Source of the DNA: Corynebacterium atypicum
GTDB lineage: Bacteria > Actinomycetota > Actinomycetes > Mycobacteriales > Mycobacteriaceae
Direction of reading: 5' to 3'
NCBI RefSeq assembly: GCF_000732945.1
Contig: NZ_CP008944.1
Location: 310,001-374,000 of the forward strand
Length of the DNA: 64,000 bases
Under the pieces are notes generated by a model that was given only the letters and a program-made list of their open reading frames with translations, did no database searches and had not been told where the DNA came from. A program made the translations under genes and the position numbers. Positions 56,511 through 64,000 of the stretch are shown here, piece after piece (within the stretch, counting starts at the first letter, position 1; each line of letters opens with the position of its first letter).

Positions 56511-58193
56511 ATGAAGCAACTGACTCGGTGGTGGCAGCGCGCCTGGAATTGGTTGACCAGCATGCGCACCGCCCTGATTTTGTTGTTCCTTTTGGCCATC
56601 GCGGCCATCCCCGGGGCTTTGCTGCCGCAGCGCAGCCTGAACGAGGGAAAAGTCGCCGAGTACATCGCCAACAACGGCAAGCTCGCCGAGATCTATGACC
56701 GCTTTGAGCTTTTCGACGTCTTTTCCGCCACTTGGTTTACCGCGATCTACGTGCTGCTGACCATCTCGCTTGTCGGTTGCATCATCCCGCGCAGCTGGGA
56801 TCACTTTTTGGCGATGCGGGCGCGCCCGGTACGCGCGCCCAAGGTGCTCTCCCGGATGCCGCACTACCACTCGGGTCGGCTCGACGGCTCGCCGGAGGCG
56901 GCGCTGTCACGGGTGCGGGCGCACTTACGCGGCTGGAAGATAGCGGAGTATCCGGCGGCGGAGGACCGTGCCGGTGCGCTGTCCTTGTCGGCCGAGCGCG
57001 GCTACCTGCGGGAGTTTTTCAACCTGGTCTTCCACCTGGGGTTGGTGGCTATCTTGGTGACGATCGCCCTGGGCAAGCTGGCGTTCTACGAGGGCCACGT
57101 CATCGTGGTCACAGAGTCTGGTTCGGATGGTGCCCTGGCCGCGCAGCAGTCCACCGAGTTCTGCAACACCTCCACGGCTAACTTCGATTCCTTCCGTGCT
57201 GGCCCGCTGTTTGACGGCACGGGGCTGACGCCGTTTTGCTTCGTCGCTCACGACTTCAGGGCGGATTACCTGCCCACTGGGCAGGCGAAGATGTTCACCT
57301 CGAACATTTCTTACGGCGTGGGCGAGGAGATCCTGCGGCCTGCGGACACCTGGCGCGACTACGAGCTCAAGGTCAACCACCCGCTTCGCGTGGCCGGCGA
57401 CCGCATCTATCTCCAGGGCCACGGATTTGCGCCTACGGTGACCGTGACCTGGCCGAACGGAGAGAAGCGCACGCAGACCATGCAGTTTAGGCCGGACGAT
57501 CCGACCTTCTTCCTGTCCTCCGGGGCGATGCGCTTCGATCCACCGGCCGGGATGTATCCGGACCTCTACGAGCGCCGGCAGCACCAGCTCGCCTTGGAAG
57601 GGCTGTTCGCGCCGACGGCGCAGTGGTCCGGGGCGGACAACGCCTTGCTCAGCTCCGCTTTCCCGGAGTTGCGCGACCCCGCGCTGGCCATTGACATCTA
57701 CCGCGGCGATAACGGCCTGGACACGGGCGTGGGCCAGTCGATCTACGGGCTGGACCAGTCCCTGATCCGCACCGGCCAGTTGCAGAAGATCGAGCGGGTG
57801 AACCTGTCCGCGGGCGAGTCGGTGACGCTTGACGATGGCACCGTGGTCACCTTCGACGGCGCCAGCGAATACGCGAACTACCAGATCTCCCGCGACCCAT
57901 TTCAGGGGTGGGTCTTGGTCAGTGCCGTCGTGATGTTGGGCGCATTGGTGGCGTCTCTGGCTATTAAACGCCGCCGTATCTGGGTGCGGGTGCGCCCGGT
58001 AGCTGGCGGCACCGAGCTGGAAATTGCCGGCCTGGCGCGCACGGACGGCGCCGGCTGGGGTACTGAGTTCGAACGGATCTACCGCGAAGTTTTTGAGCTT
58101 CCGGACCCAGACGACGTCGATGACGCGGAGGCGGCGGACGCGCCTGGCGCCGCGGGAACCGACACGGACGCGATCATCGAGGGCAGGGGATAG
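56511..58193 (+). CDS. resB: Cytochrome c synthase subunit ResB
   Basis: 560 residues. Three N-terminal helices (start MRTALILLFLLAIAAIPGAL), a large outer domain and a last helix near residue 475 followed by a cytoplasmic tail match ResB/Ccs1. Together with CcsB it delivers heme and ligates it to c-type cytochromes. CGAGGAATAACG precedes the ATG, 49 bases after ccdA. Confidence 0.94.
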   Translation: MKQLTRWWQRAWNWLTSMRTALILLFLLAIAAIPGALLPQRSLNEGKVAEYIANNGKLAEIYDRFELFDVFSATWFTAIYVLLTISLVGCIIPRSWDHFLAMRARPVRAPKVLSRMPHYHSGRLDGSPEAALSRVRAHLRGWKIAEYPAAEDRAGALSLSAERGYLREFFNLVFHLGLVAILVTIALGKLAFYEGHVIVVTESGSDGALAAQQSTEFCNTSTANFDSFRAGPLFDGTGLTPFCFVAHDFRADYLPTGQAKMFTSNISYGVGEEILRPADTWRDYELKVNHPLRVAGDRIYLQGHGFAPTVTVTWPNGEKRTQTMQFRPDDPTFFLSSGAMRFDPPAGMYPDLYERRQHQLALEGLFAPTAQWSGADNALLSSAFPELRDPALAIDIYRGDNGLDTGVGQSIYGLDQSLIRTGQLQKIERVNLSAGESVTLDDGTVVTFDGASEYANYQISRDPFQGWVLVSAVVMLGALVASLAIKRRRIWVRVRPVAGGTELEIAGLARTDGAGWGTEFERIYREVFELPDPDDVDDAEAADAPGAAGTDTDAIIEGRG

Positions 58194-58339
58194 CCGCCGG
58201 CTTACTCTGGTAGGCTCCGGACTAAACTCCCGGTCACACCCGTGGCTTTCCTGTGGGGGTCGCCGCAGCCGTGGCGGTGCCCGCAGGGGCTTTTTCGGGC
58301 GTCGCGGACCCCAGGCAATCGAAGAAGGGTTGGACTTTT

Positions 58340-59380
58340 GTGGAAAGCATCATAGACCCGGCGATGTCGACGCTCTCCGATCGCGCCTTCCAGGCGGCGT
58401 TTCTTGCTTTCCTGGTTGCGCTCGTATTGTCGCTTTTCTACTACGTCAAGGCGCAGGCCATCGTCGCCGCTGGGCGTCGCACCCCGGCCGCCGATTGGGA
58501 GTTGGTTGCTGCGGGCACGGCGTCCCACGACGCGCAAGACAGGGACCTGCCGGTAGCTGGCGGGCCTGGGTCTGCGCATGCGGCGTCGGAAAGCGGCAAG
58601 AAGACGCTCGCGCAGCAGCAAGAAAGCGCGCGCAAGTGGGGCGGCGCGACGCAGTCGGTGATCTGGCTGGGCATCATCTTCCAAGTGGCGGCTACCGTTA
58701 CCCGCGGGCTAGCCGTGGGCCGTTTCCCCCTAGGCAACATGTACGAGTACATGCTCATGATCACGGCGGTGACCATGATTGTTGCGGCCGTCGTCGTCCA
58801 GATCAAGGGCTCTAAGATCGTGTGGCCCTGGATTTTGACGCCGCTTTTGGTGCTGATGTTCTTTGCGGGCACCAAGTTGTACGCCGAAGCCGCCCCAGTG
58901 GTCCCGGCGCTCCAGTCTTACTGGCTGCCCATCCATGTGACCAGCGTGTCGGTGGGCGCATCGATCGGCATGGTCTCCGGCATCTTCTCGGTGCTCTACC
59001 TGCTGCGAGTCAGGCAGCCCGTCGGCCGCGAGCATGGGTTGTTGGCCCCGGTGATCCGGCCGCTGCCGTCGGCGCAGCGCCTCGACCGCATCGCCTACCG
59101 CCTGGCAGTGTTTACACTGCCGCTGCTGGGCATCGGCATCATCCTGGGGGCGATCTGGGCCGAGGCCGCCTGGGGCAGGTTCTGGGGCTGGGACCCGAAG
59201 GAGACGTTCAGCTTTATCACCTGGATCCTCTACGCGGCCTACCTGCACGCGCGGGCTACGGCCGGCTGGAAGGTCGGCGCCGCGTGGATCAACGTCGTGG
59301 CCTTGTGCACGATGGTGTTCAACCTCTTCTTTATCAACCTCGTGGTCAGTGGCCTGCACTCTTACGCCGGCCTGAACTAG
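58340..59380 (+). CDS. ccsB: Cytochrome c synthase subunit CcsB/ResC
   Basis: 346 residues with eight hydrophobic segments. The tryptophan-rich heme-handling motif WGRFWGWDPKETFSFITW and conserved histidines (WLPIHVTSV, LHSYAG) identify CcsB. It forms the heme export/ligation complex with ResB. GTG 58340 is preferred because AAGAAGG lies 11 bases upstream; the frame is open for 29 more codons without a better start. The 145 bases before it may contain a separate weak promoter. Confidence 0.92.
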   Translation: MESIIDPAMSTLSDRAFQAAFLAFLVALVLSLFYYVKAQAIVAAGRRTPAADWELVAAGTASHDAQDRDLPVAGGPGSAHAASESGKKTLAQQQESARKWGGATQSVIWLGIIFQVAATVTRGLAVGRFPLGNMYEYMLMITAVTMIVAAVVVQIKGSKIVWPWILTPLLVLMFFAGTKLYAEAAPVVPALQSYWLPIHVTSVSVGASIGMVSGIFSVLYLLRVRQPVGREHGLLAPVIRPLPSAQRLDRIAYRLAVFTLPLLGIGIILGAIWAEAAWGRFWGWDPKETFSFITWILYAAYLHARATAGWKVGAAWINVVALCTMVFNLFFINLVVSGLHSYAGLN

Positions 59381-59433
59381 CGCCCGCGCGCTCTGGCGGC
59401 GGGGTGGATCTGGCGGCCCCGCGGGCCGTGGGT

Positions 59434-59452
59434 TTAGGGTAGGCTTACCGGT
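59434..59452 (+). promoter_or_regulatory. DtxR-like iron box candidate upstream of XRE gene
   Basis: TTAGGGTAGGCTTACCGGT matches the DtxR consensus TWAGGTTAGSCTAACCTWA at about 14 of 19 positions, with the centre TAGGCT and the half AGG intact. TAGGCT could itself serve as the -10 of the regulator gene, so a bound repressor would block it. Confidence 0.4.
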
Positions 59453-59517
59453 TGAGAGCGGCCCGATGCTGCTCTTCGCCCGCGTGCGGGATGCAGTTTT
59501 GGCCCAGGAGGTATTCG

Positions 59518-59778
59518 TTGGCAGCGCCACGCAACAAGGCCGGTAAACCTGCCGGGGACGTCCCCGAGCTGGTCGCCCTCGGCGGCGAGCTCGCTGAGCG
59601 CCGGCGCGCAATAGGTAGGCTGCAGCAAGAGGTAGCCAGCGCCGCGGGGGTCTCGCGGTCTACGCTGCATTCGATCGAGCATGGGGCCACGGGCGTGCGG
59701 TGGGAAAAAGTCAACGCCGTCGCGCAGGCGATCGGGCTCAAGTTGCACTTTGTGGCTACTGAATCGGAAGGCACCTAA
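59518..59778 (+). CDS. Small XRE-family helix-turn-helix regulator
   Basis: 86 residues. QQEVASAAGVSRSTLHSIEH is a canonical HTH recognition unit. It starts at TTG with AGGAGG six bases upstream. It stands between ccsB and rmlB and may regulate either; no partner toxin gene is present, so an antitoxin role is unlikely. Confidence 0.85.
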   Translation: MAAPRNKAGKPAGDVPELVALGGELAERRRAIGRLQQEVASAAGVSRSTLHSIEHGATGVRWEKVNAVAQAIGLKLHFVATESEGT

Positions 59779-59881
59779 CCCGCGCAGGCCTAACGAGAGG
59801 GCGGCCAGGCGCGGCGAGCGACCTGGGTTGTCCCGGCCTGCTGAGCCGGTAGCGTGCGGTCAGGTGAGCGTGCAGGCTGGC

Positions 59882-59887
59882 TAGCCT
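59882..59887 (+). promoter_or_regulatory. -10 of a near-leaderless rmlB promoter
   Basis: TAGCCT ends eight bases before ATG 59896; no ribosome binding site. Confidence 0.5.
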
Positions 59888-59895
59888 AGGTAGAC

Positions 59896-60885
59896 ATGAG
59901 GATTTTGGTCACCGGCGGCGCCGGATTTATCGGCTCTAACTTTGTGCGGCTCAGCTTGGCCACTCGGCCGGAGGTGAGCGTGACGGTGCTCGACAAGATG
60001 ACCTACGCGGCTAACCCAGAAAACCTGGAGGGGCTCTCGCCGTCCCGGATGCGGCTGATCGAGGGCGACGTCTGCGACGCGGAGCTGGTCGATCGCCTCG
60101 TCGCGGGCAGTGACCTGGTTGTGCACTTTGCCGCCGAGAGCCACAATGATCGCTCGTTGGCTTCCCCGGAAGCCTTCCTCGCCACCAATGTGGAGGGTAC
60201 CGTTAACCTGGCGAGCGCCTGTGTGCGCCACGGCGTTCGGCTGCACCACATCTCTACCGACGAGGTTTTTGGCGATCTTCCCCTGGGTACCGACGAGGCC
60301 TTTGATGCGCACACGCCGTACCGGCCCTCGAGCCCGTATTCTGCCTCGAAGGCCGCCGCCGACCATTTTGTGCGCGCCTGGGTGCGCAGCTTTGGGCTCC
60401 AAGCGACAATCTCTAACTGCTCGAACAACTACGGGCCGCGGCAGCACCCGGAGAAGTTCATCCCGCGCCAGATTCTGCGGCTGCTCGGCGGGAAGCGGCC
60501 GCGGATCTACGGCGAGGGGACGAACGTGCGCGATTGGATTCATGTCGATGACCACAACGCCGCCGTCTGGCAGATCATCGAATGCGGCGAGCTGGGGCAG
60601 ACCTACCTCATCGGGGCCGATGGCCAGGCAGATAATCGCCGCGTGGTGGCCGTGTTGAACCGGATCTTCGGCCGTGACCCAGAGGATTTCGAGCAGGTAG
60701 CCGACCGCCCCGGCCACGATGTGCGCTACGCCATCGACGCTTCCTCGACACGGGCGCTGGGCTGGCGCCCGCAGCACGTGGACTTGGAGGAGGGGCTCAA
60801 AGAGACTGTGGGCTGGTATCGGGCCAACCCCGGGTGGTGGTGGGATGCGTTCGCGCGCAGCGAGGCGTTCTACGGCGATAACTAG
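59896..60885 (+). CDS. rmlB: dTDP-glucose 4,6-dehydratase
   Basis: 329 residues. NAD loop [10 protein letters not shown], active-site STDEVFGDL (Asp/Glu pair) and SPYSASK are the family signatures. Second step of dTDP-rhamnose synthesis, the sugar of the linker between peptidoglycan and arabinogalactan. rmlC and rmlA follow on the same strand; rmlD is not in the window. Confidence 0.95.
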   Translation: MRILVTGGAGFIGSNFVRLSLATRPEVSVTVLDKMTYAANPENLEGLSPSRMRLIEGDVCDAELVDRLVAGSDLVVHFAAESHNDRSLASPEAFLATNVEGTVNLASACVRHGVRLHHISTDEVFGDLPLGTDEAFDAHTPYRPSSPYSASKAAADHFVRAWVRSFGLQATISNCSNNYGPRQHPEKFIPRQILRLLGGKRPRIYGEGTNVRDWIHVDDHNAAVWQIIECGELGQTYLIGADGQADNRRVVAVLNRIFGRDPEDFEQVADRPGHDVRYAIDASSTRALGWRPQHVDLEEGLKETVGWYRANPGWWWDAFARSEAFYGDN

Positions 60886-60920
60886 CCGTTAGCGAACGTC
60901 GCTCCCCAAGGCAACGCGGC

Positions 60921-60926
60921 TAGACT
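60921..60926 (+). promoter_or_regulatory. -10 of a leaderless rmlC promoter
   Basis: TAGACT ends seven bases before ATG 60934. Confidence 0.6.
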
Positions 60927-60933
60927 GGCGGCC

Positions 60934-61560
60934 ATGTTCCAACCAGTCGACGGCTTCGACGGTGCCTTGCACATGGTGCCTGATGTCCACCCGGATCACC
61001 GCGGCACCTTCCACGAGTGGTTTAAGGCGTCGAGCTTTGAAGAAGCCTTGGGTTTCCCCTTTGACCTGCAGCAGGCCAACATATCCTCCTCGCGCGCCGG
61101 GGTGTTGCGCGGCCTGCACTTCTCGGAGGCCCCGCCAGGCCAGGCGAAGCTGGTGACCTGCCCGGTTGGGGCGATTTTCGACGTCCTGGTGGATGTGCGC
61201 GAGGGCTCGCCCACGTACGCGTCCTGGAAGGCTTTCGAGCTGACCGCGCACAATCGAGAGGCTCTGTTCATCCCCGCGGGTTTTGCGCACGGTTTTCTGG
61301 CGTTAGAGGACAGCGTGGTGGTTTACCTCACCACGGCAGAATATCGCCCCGGTGTCGAGCACGGCGTCGACCCCTTCGATGCGAGCATCGACGTCGCCTG
61401 GCCGACGATGGAATACGTCTTGTCCGAGAAGGACGGTGCTGCCCCGAGCCTTGACGAGGTGGCCGCGGCAGAGCTTTTGCCTGGCTACGATTCCTGCCAG
61501 GAGCACGCCGACGAGCTGCGCGCCGGGTGGGCGGCGGCTGCAGAGGAAGCCGGACTCTAG
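60934..61560 (+). CDS. rmlC: dTDP-4-dehydrorhamnose 3,5-epimerase family protein
   Basis: 208 residues of the RmlC cupin fold: [10 protein letters not shown], the catalytic-His block [22 protein letters not shown] and [11 protein letters not shown]. Third step of dTDP-rhamnose synthesis. A C-terminal extension of about 25 residues is present. In C. glutamicum the enzyme is, as I recall, fused to RmlD; here RmlC stands alone. Confidence 0.93.
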   Translation: MFQPVDGFDGALHMVPDVHPDHRGTFHEWFKASSFEEALGFPFDLQQANISSSRAGVLRGLHFSEAPPGQAKLVTCPVGAIFDVLVDVREGSPTYASWKAFELTAHNREALFIPAGFAHGFLALEDSVVVYLTTAEYRPGVEHGVDPFDASIDVAWPTMEYVLSEKDGAAPSLDEVAAAELLPGYDSCQEHADELRAGWAAAAEEAGL

Positions 61561-61570
61561 GGGTAGCGCG

Positions 61571-62449
61571 GTGAAGGGAATTATTCTCGCCGGCGGCACC
61601 GGTTCCAGGCTGTGGCCGATCACCTGGGGGGTGAGCAAGCAGCTGGTTCCGGTGTATGACAAGCCGATGATCTACTACCCGCTATCTACGCTGATGCTCG
61701 CCGGGGTGACGGAGATCCTGGTGATCACCACCCCGCAGGACCGGGAGCAGTTCGAGCGGCTGCTGGGCGATGGCTCGCAGTTCGGTGTGCAGATCAGCTA
61801 CGCCACCCAAGCGAAGCCGAGGGGGCTTGCCGATGCCTTCGTGGTTGGCGCCGAGCACATCGGCTCCGACTCGGTGGCGCTCATCCTGGGCGACAACATC
61901 TTCTACGGCGCCGGACTGGGCACCCAGCTGCGCCGGTTTGCAGATCCGCAAGGTGGGGCGATCTTCGCCTACTGGGTGTCTAACCCGCAGGCGTACGGGG
62001 TGGTGGAGTTTGATCGGCAGCACCGCGCCGTGTCGCTGACCGAGAAACCCGAGCATCCGGCCTCGAACTTTGCGGTTCCCGGGCTGTATTTCTACGACAA
62101 CGACGTCGTAGAGATCGCCCGTGGGCTTTCTCCCTCGCCCCGCGGCGAGCTGGAGATCACCGACGTGAACAACGAGTATTTGCGTCAGGGGCGCTTGAAC
62201 GTCGAGGTGCTGCCGCGGGGGACCGCCTGGTTGGATACGGGCACGGTGGACCTGCTCATGGCCGCCGGCGACTTTGTGCGCACGATCGAGCGGCGCCAGG
62301 GGCTTAAGATCGGCGCGCCCGAGGAGGTTGCCTGGCGAATGGGGTTGATCAGCGCGGCCGAGTTGGAAGAGCGTGCGTTGAAATTGCGCAAGTCTGGCTA
62401 CGGGGAGTACTTGCTAGAGGTCCTGGCGCGCGAGGACGACCTCGGATAG
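61571..62449 (+). CDS. rmlA: Glucose-1-phosphate thymidylyltransferase
   Basis: 292 residues. [20 protein letters not shown] is the nucleotide loop, LGDNIFYG holds the metal-binding Asp and EKP the second catalytic region. First step of dTDP-rhamnose synthesis. GTG 61571 lies ten bases after the rmlC stop. Confidence 0.95.
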   Translation: MKGIILAGGTGSRLWPITWGVSKQLVPVYDKPMIYYPLSTLMLAGVTEILVITTPQDREQFERLLGDGSQFGVQISYATQAKPRGLADAFVVGAEHIGSDSVALILGDNIFYGAGLGTQLRRFADPQGGAIFAYWVSNPQAYGVVEFDRQHRAVSLTEKPEHPASNFAVPGLYFYDNDVVEIARGLSPSPRGELEITDVNNEYLRQGRLNVEVLPRGTAWLDTGTVDLLMAAGDFVRTIERRQGLKIGAPEEVAWRMGLISAAELEERALKLRKSGYGEYLLEVLAREDDLG

Positions 62450-62461
62450 CCACGCGGGTCT

Positions 62462-62815
62462 TTAGGCCTCGGGCTTGCCGTTTTCGGCTGGCGGCTCCTC
62501 GGGCGGTTCCTTCGGCCGGTGGTCGTCCGCGTCTTCGCTGGCCGTCGGGGCGTCGTCGTGTTCTGGCTTATGGCTGGTGTAGCGCTCGCGGGCCCTGCGG
62601 ATACGTTCTTCTTCCTGCCGCGCGGCCTCTTCTTGGGCGCGCCGGGCTTTGAACCGGTTCTTCTCTAGGGTCCAGAGGAATTCTTCGTCGTCATCGGGGC
62701 CCTTGATCTCACGCGGCTGATTCCCGCCGGCTTGGTTCCAGGAACCGGGGCCGAAAGCTTTCCAGAGCAGCACGAGAGCCAGGACGATGAGGACGATGAG
62801 AATAACGCGGCCCAA
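62462..62815 (-). CDS. Single-helix membrane protein with charged tail
   Basis: 117 residues: an N-terminal helix (LIVLIVLALVLLWKAFG) followed by a highly charged coiled-coil-like segment rich in Glu, Arg and Ala and an acidic Pro-rich end. TTG start with a perfect AAGGAGG seven bases upstream. It converges on rmlA. Function unknown; a position near menA is conserved in corynebacteria. Confidence 0.8.
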   Translation of the reverse strand: MGRVILIVLIVLALVLLWKAFGPGSWNQAGGNQPREIKGPDDDEEFLWTLEKNRFKARRAQEEAARQEEERIRRARERYTSHKPEHDDAPTASEDADDHRPKEPPEEPPAENGKPEA

Positions 62816-62873
62816 CGGGAAACCTCCTTGTTGCTTCTACACACCACAATACGTTTCTGGCGTTGAGGTTTAG

Positions 62874-62879
62874 TAGCCT
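62874..62879 (+). promoter_or_regulatory. -10 of a leaderless DUF4229 promoter
   Basis: TAGCCT ends six bases before GTG 62886. Confidence 0.5.
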
Positions 62880-62885
62880 GGTCTT

Positions 62886-63284
62886 GTGACTGACCGTGAA
62901 GATCCCCGTCACCTGTCCGGCGAAACTGAAAGCTCGCAGGCGCATGCCGTATCGGCGCATTCTGGCGCTTCGGTAGAGGCTGCCCCCAGCGAGGAAGAGG
63001 ACGGTCAGCTGCGCTCCAGAGCGCGTAAGGTGCTGCTGGTCTACGGCCTGGCCCGGTTGGGCCTGTTTGTGGCGTTGACCGTGGTGATAGCCCTGCTGGC
63101 GTGGTTGATCGGGGCGCCGGTGCCGCTGGTTATGTCGGCGCTGTTGGCCCTTTTGGTGGCTTTCCCGTTGTCTATGTTGATCTTCCCGAAGATGCGCACC
63201 GAGGCCACCGAGGCAGTCGGGCTGTGGCAGCAGCGCCGCCGGCAGCGCAAGGAGTGGATCCGCGAGGAGCTCGCGGAGCGTTAG
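62886..63284 (+). CDS. DUF4229 family membrane protein
   Basis: 132 residues. A disordered start of about 45 residues is followed by two membrane helices (near 52-75 and 80-100) and a basic tail with RRRQRKEW. The family is found next to menA in many actinobacteria. GTG start; the last four bases overlap the convergent menA stop. Function unknown. Confidence 0.85.
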   Translation: MTDREDPRHLSGETESSQAHAVSAHSGASVEAAPSEEEDGQLRSRARKVLLVYGLARLGLFVALTVVIALLAWLIGAPVPLVMSALLALLVAFPLSMLIFPKMRTEATEAVGLWQQRRRQRKEWIREELAER

Positions 63285-64000
63285 GCGCCCGCGAAAGCCA
63301 GTGCCACTGCGGTGAGCACCGACCAGACGAGTATCGCCCGGCCGGTCGCGCCCAGAACCGGGATCAGCGCGCGGCCCTGAGCGCCGCGGGCGACGGGGCG
63401 CGCGCCGACCACGAGCAGGGGGACGGCGGCCAGCCCGAGAACCGCCCACCAGGTGGCGAAGCACAGCGCCAGGGAGGCGAGCGCGGGGAGAGACGCGAGC
63501 AGAACGAATAGGCGGCGGGTGCCGGAATCGCCGAGGCGCACCGCGAGGGTGATCTTTCCGGTCTGGCTGTCGGTGGGGATGTCACGCAGGTTGTTCGCCA
63601 GGTTGACGGCGGCCGAAAGCCCTCCGATGATCACGGCGCAGAGGGCACCCACCCAGTCGATCCGCCCGGCTTGGGCAAATTGGGTGCCCAGCACGGCGAC
63701 CAGGCCGAAGAAGATGAATACGGCCACCTCGCCCAGGCCGCGGTAGCCGTAGGGGTGCTTGCCGCCGGTGTAAAACCAGGCGCCGGCGATGCACGCGGCG
63801 CCGACCACGATGAACCACCAAGAGCTCAACAGAGACAGCCAGATCCCGGCTGCGGCCGCAACGGTGAAGCACGTGAAAGCGGCTGCCTTGACCCGGCGTG
63901 GCGGCACCAAGCCGGAGCCGGTGAGCCGCTGGGGCCCCGAGCGGGCGTCGTCAGTCCCGCGGATGCCGTCGGAATAATCGTTGGCAAAGTTCACCCCGAT
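63281..64000 (-). CDS. menA: 1,4-dihydroxy-2-naphthoate polyprenyltransferase, C-terminal part (runs off window)
   Basis: About 240 residues are visible; the start lies beyond base 64000. The UbiA-family motif [11 protein letters not shown] appears at the edge of the window and a second Asp-rich loop near [10 protein letters not shown]. Seven or so membrane helices follow. It adds the isoprenoid chain to make demethylmenaquinone, the electron acceptor for SdhCAB. The visible ATG inside FANDYSD is internal, not the start. Confidence 0.93.
   Translation of the reverse strand: MGVNFANDYSDGIRGTDDARSGPQRLTGSGLVPPRRVKAAAFTCFTVAAAAGIWLSLLSSWWFIVVGAACIAGAWFYTGGKHPYGYRGLGEVAVFIFFGLVAVLGTQFAQAGRIDWVGALCAVIIGGLSAAVNLANNLRDIPTDSQTGKITLAVRLGDSGTRRLFVLLASLPALASLALCFATWWAVLGLAAVPLLVVGARPVARGAQGRALIPVLGATGRAILVWSVLTAVALAFAGA

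Noticed and set aside
59518..59778. Antitoxin of a toxin-antitoxin pair
   Set aside because: No small adjacent toxin gene exists; the neighbours are ccsB and rmlB.
59868..59891. DtxR box before rmlB (GGCTGGCTAGCCTAGG)
   Set aside because: The half-sites do not align with the consensus spacing; the similarity is limited to the CTAG palindrome.

Overview
The window is a GC-rich chromosomal segment from an actinobacterium of the genus Corynebacterium. The evidence is a corynomycolyl (mycoloyl) transferase, mycothiol-linked genes (mshA, mscR), senX3-regX3, a bS22 ribosomal protein gene, a coproporphyrin-type heme cluster split by small membrane genes, and gene order matching what I recall of C. 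glutamicum (about cg0375 to cg0533) and parts of M. tuberculosis Rv0490-Rv0514. I see no insertion sequence, prophage, plasmid origin or CRISPR array. The species cannot be told from this sequence alone.

Layout. 1-2100: 5' part of a membrane adenylate cyclase (minus), the DNA polymerase III delta' gene and tRNA-Thr(CGU). 2100-6240: a family 3 glycosidase next to the tRNA, then a mycothiol-dependent formaldehyde detoxification pair (mscR and a metallo-beta-lactamase hydrolase). 6450-15320: a sugar-nucleotide epimerase, a six-gene minus-strand envelope operon (prolyl oligopeptidase, flippase-like protein, two glycosyltransferases, DUF2304, DsbA-like protein), and a MytC-like mycoloyltransferase with a 36-codon ORF facing away from it. 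15470-21850: lpd, ybaK, sdhCAB and a small membrane protein. 21980-27710: membrane and hypothetical genes, a DeoC-like protein without any lysine, and murB. 27720-38310: fadD, mshA, gpmA, senX3-regX3, a cysteine-rich protein, ppx, a Tyr-rich membrane protein, proC, a BldC-like regulator and bS22. 38620-54350: SerB-like phosphatase, glutaredoxin-like protein and the heme genes hemA-hemC, hemD, hemB, hemE, hemY(cgoX), hemL, interrupted by two small membrane proteins and a P-type-ATPase-like protein that has lost its catalytic motifs. 54360-59380: gpmB-like phosphatase and cytochrome c maturation (resA, ccdA, resB, ccsB). 59430-64000: a small XRE regulator, rmlB-rmlC-rmlA, two small membrane proteins and the 3' part of menA (minus).

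How the genes work together. The heme block makes the cofactor for the di-heme succinate:menaquinone reductase (sdhCAB) and for the c-type cytochromes assembled by resA-ccdA-resB-ccsB, while menA supplies menaquinone. mshA feeds mycothiol to mscR. murB, rmlBCA, the flippase/glycosyltransferase operon and the mycoloyltransferase all build the arabinogalactan-mycolate envelope.

Regulation visible in the sequence. About sixteen genes have a -10 hexamer ending only 6-8 bases before the start codon, the signature of leaderless mRNAs. I used this to choose several starts. Two divergent gene pairs are packed so tightly that their promoters cannot both be occupied. The points I would look at first are the pseudo-P-type ATPase in the heme cluster, the 36-residue ORF beside the mycoloyltransferase, and those face-to-face leaderless promoters.
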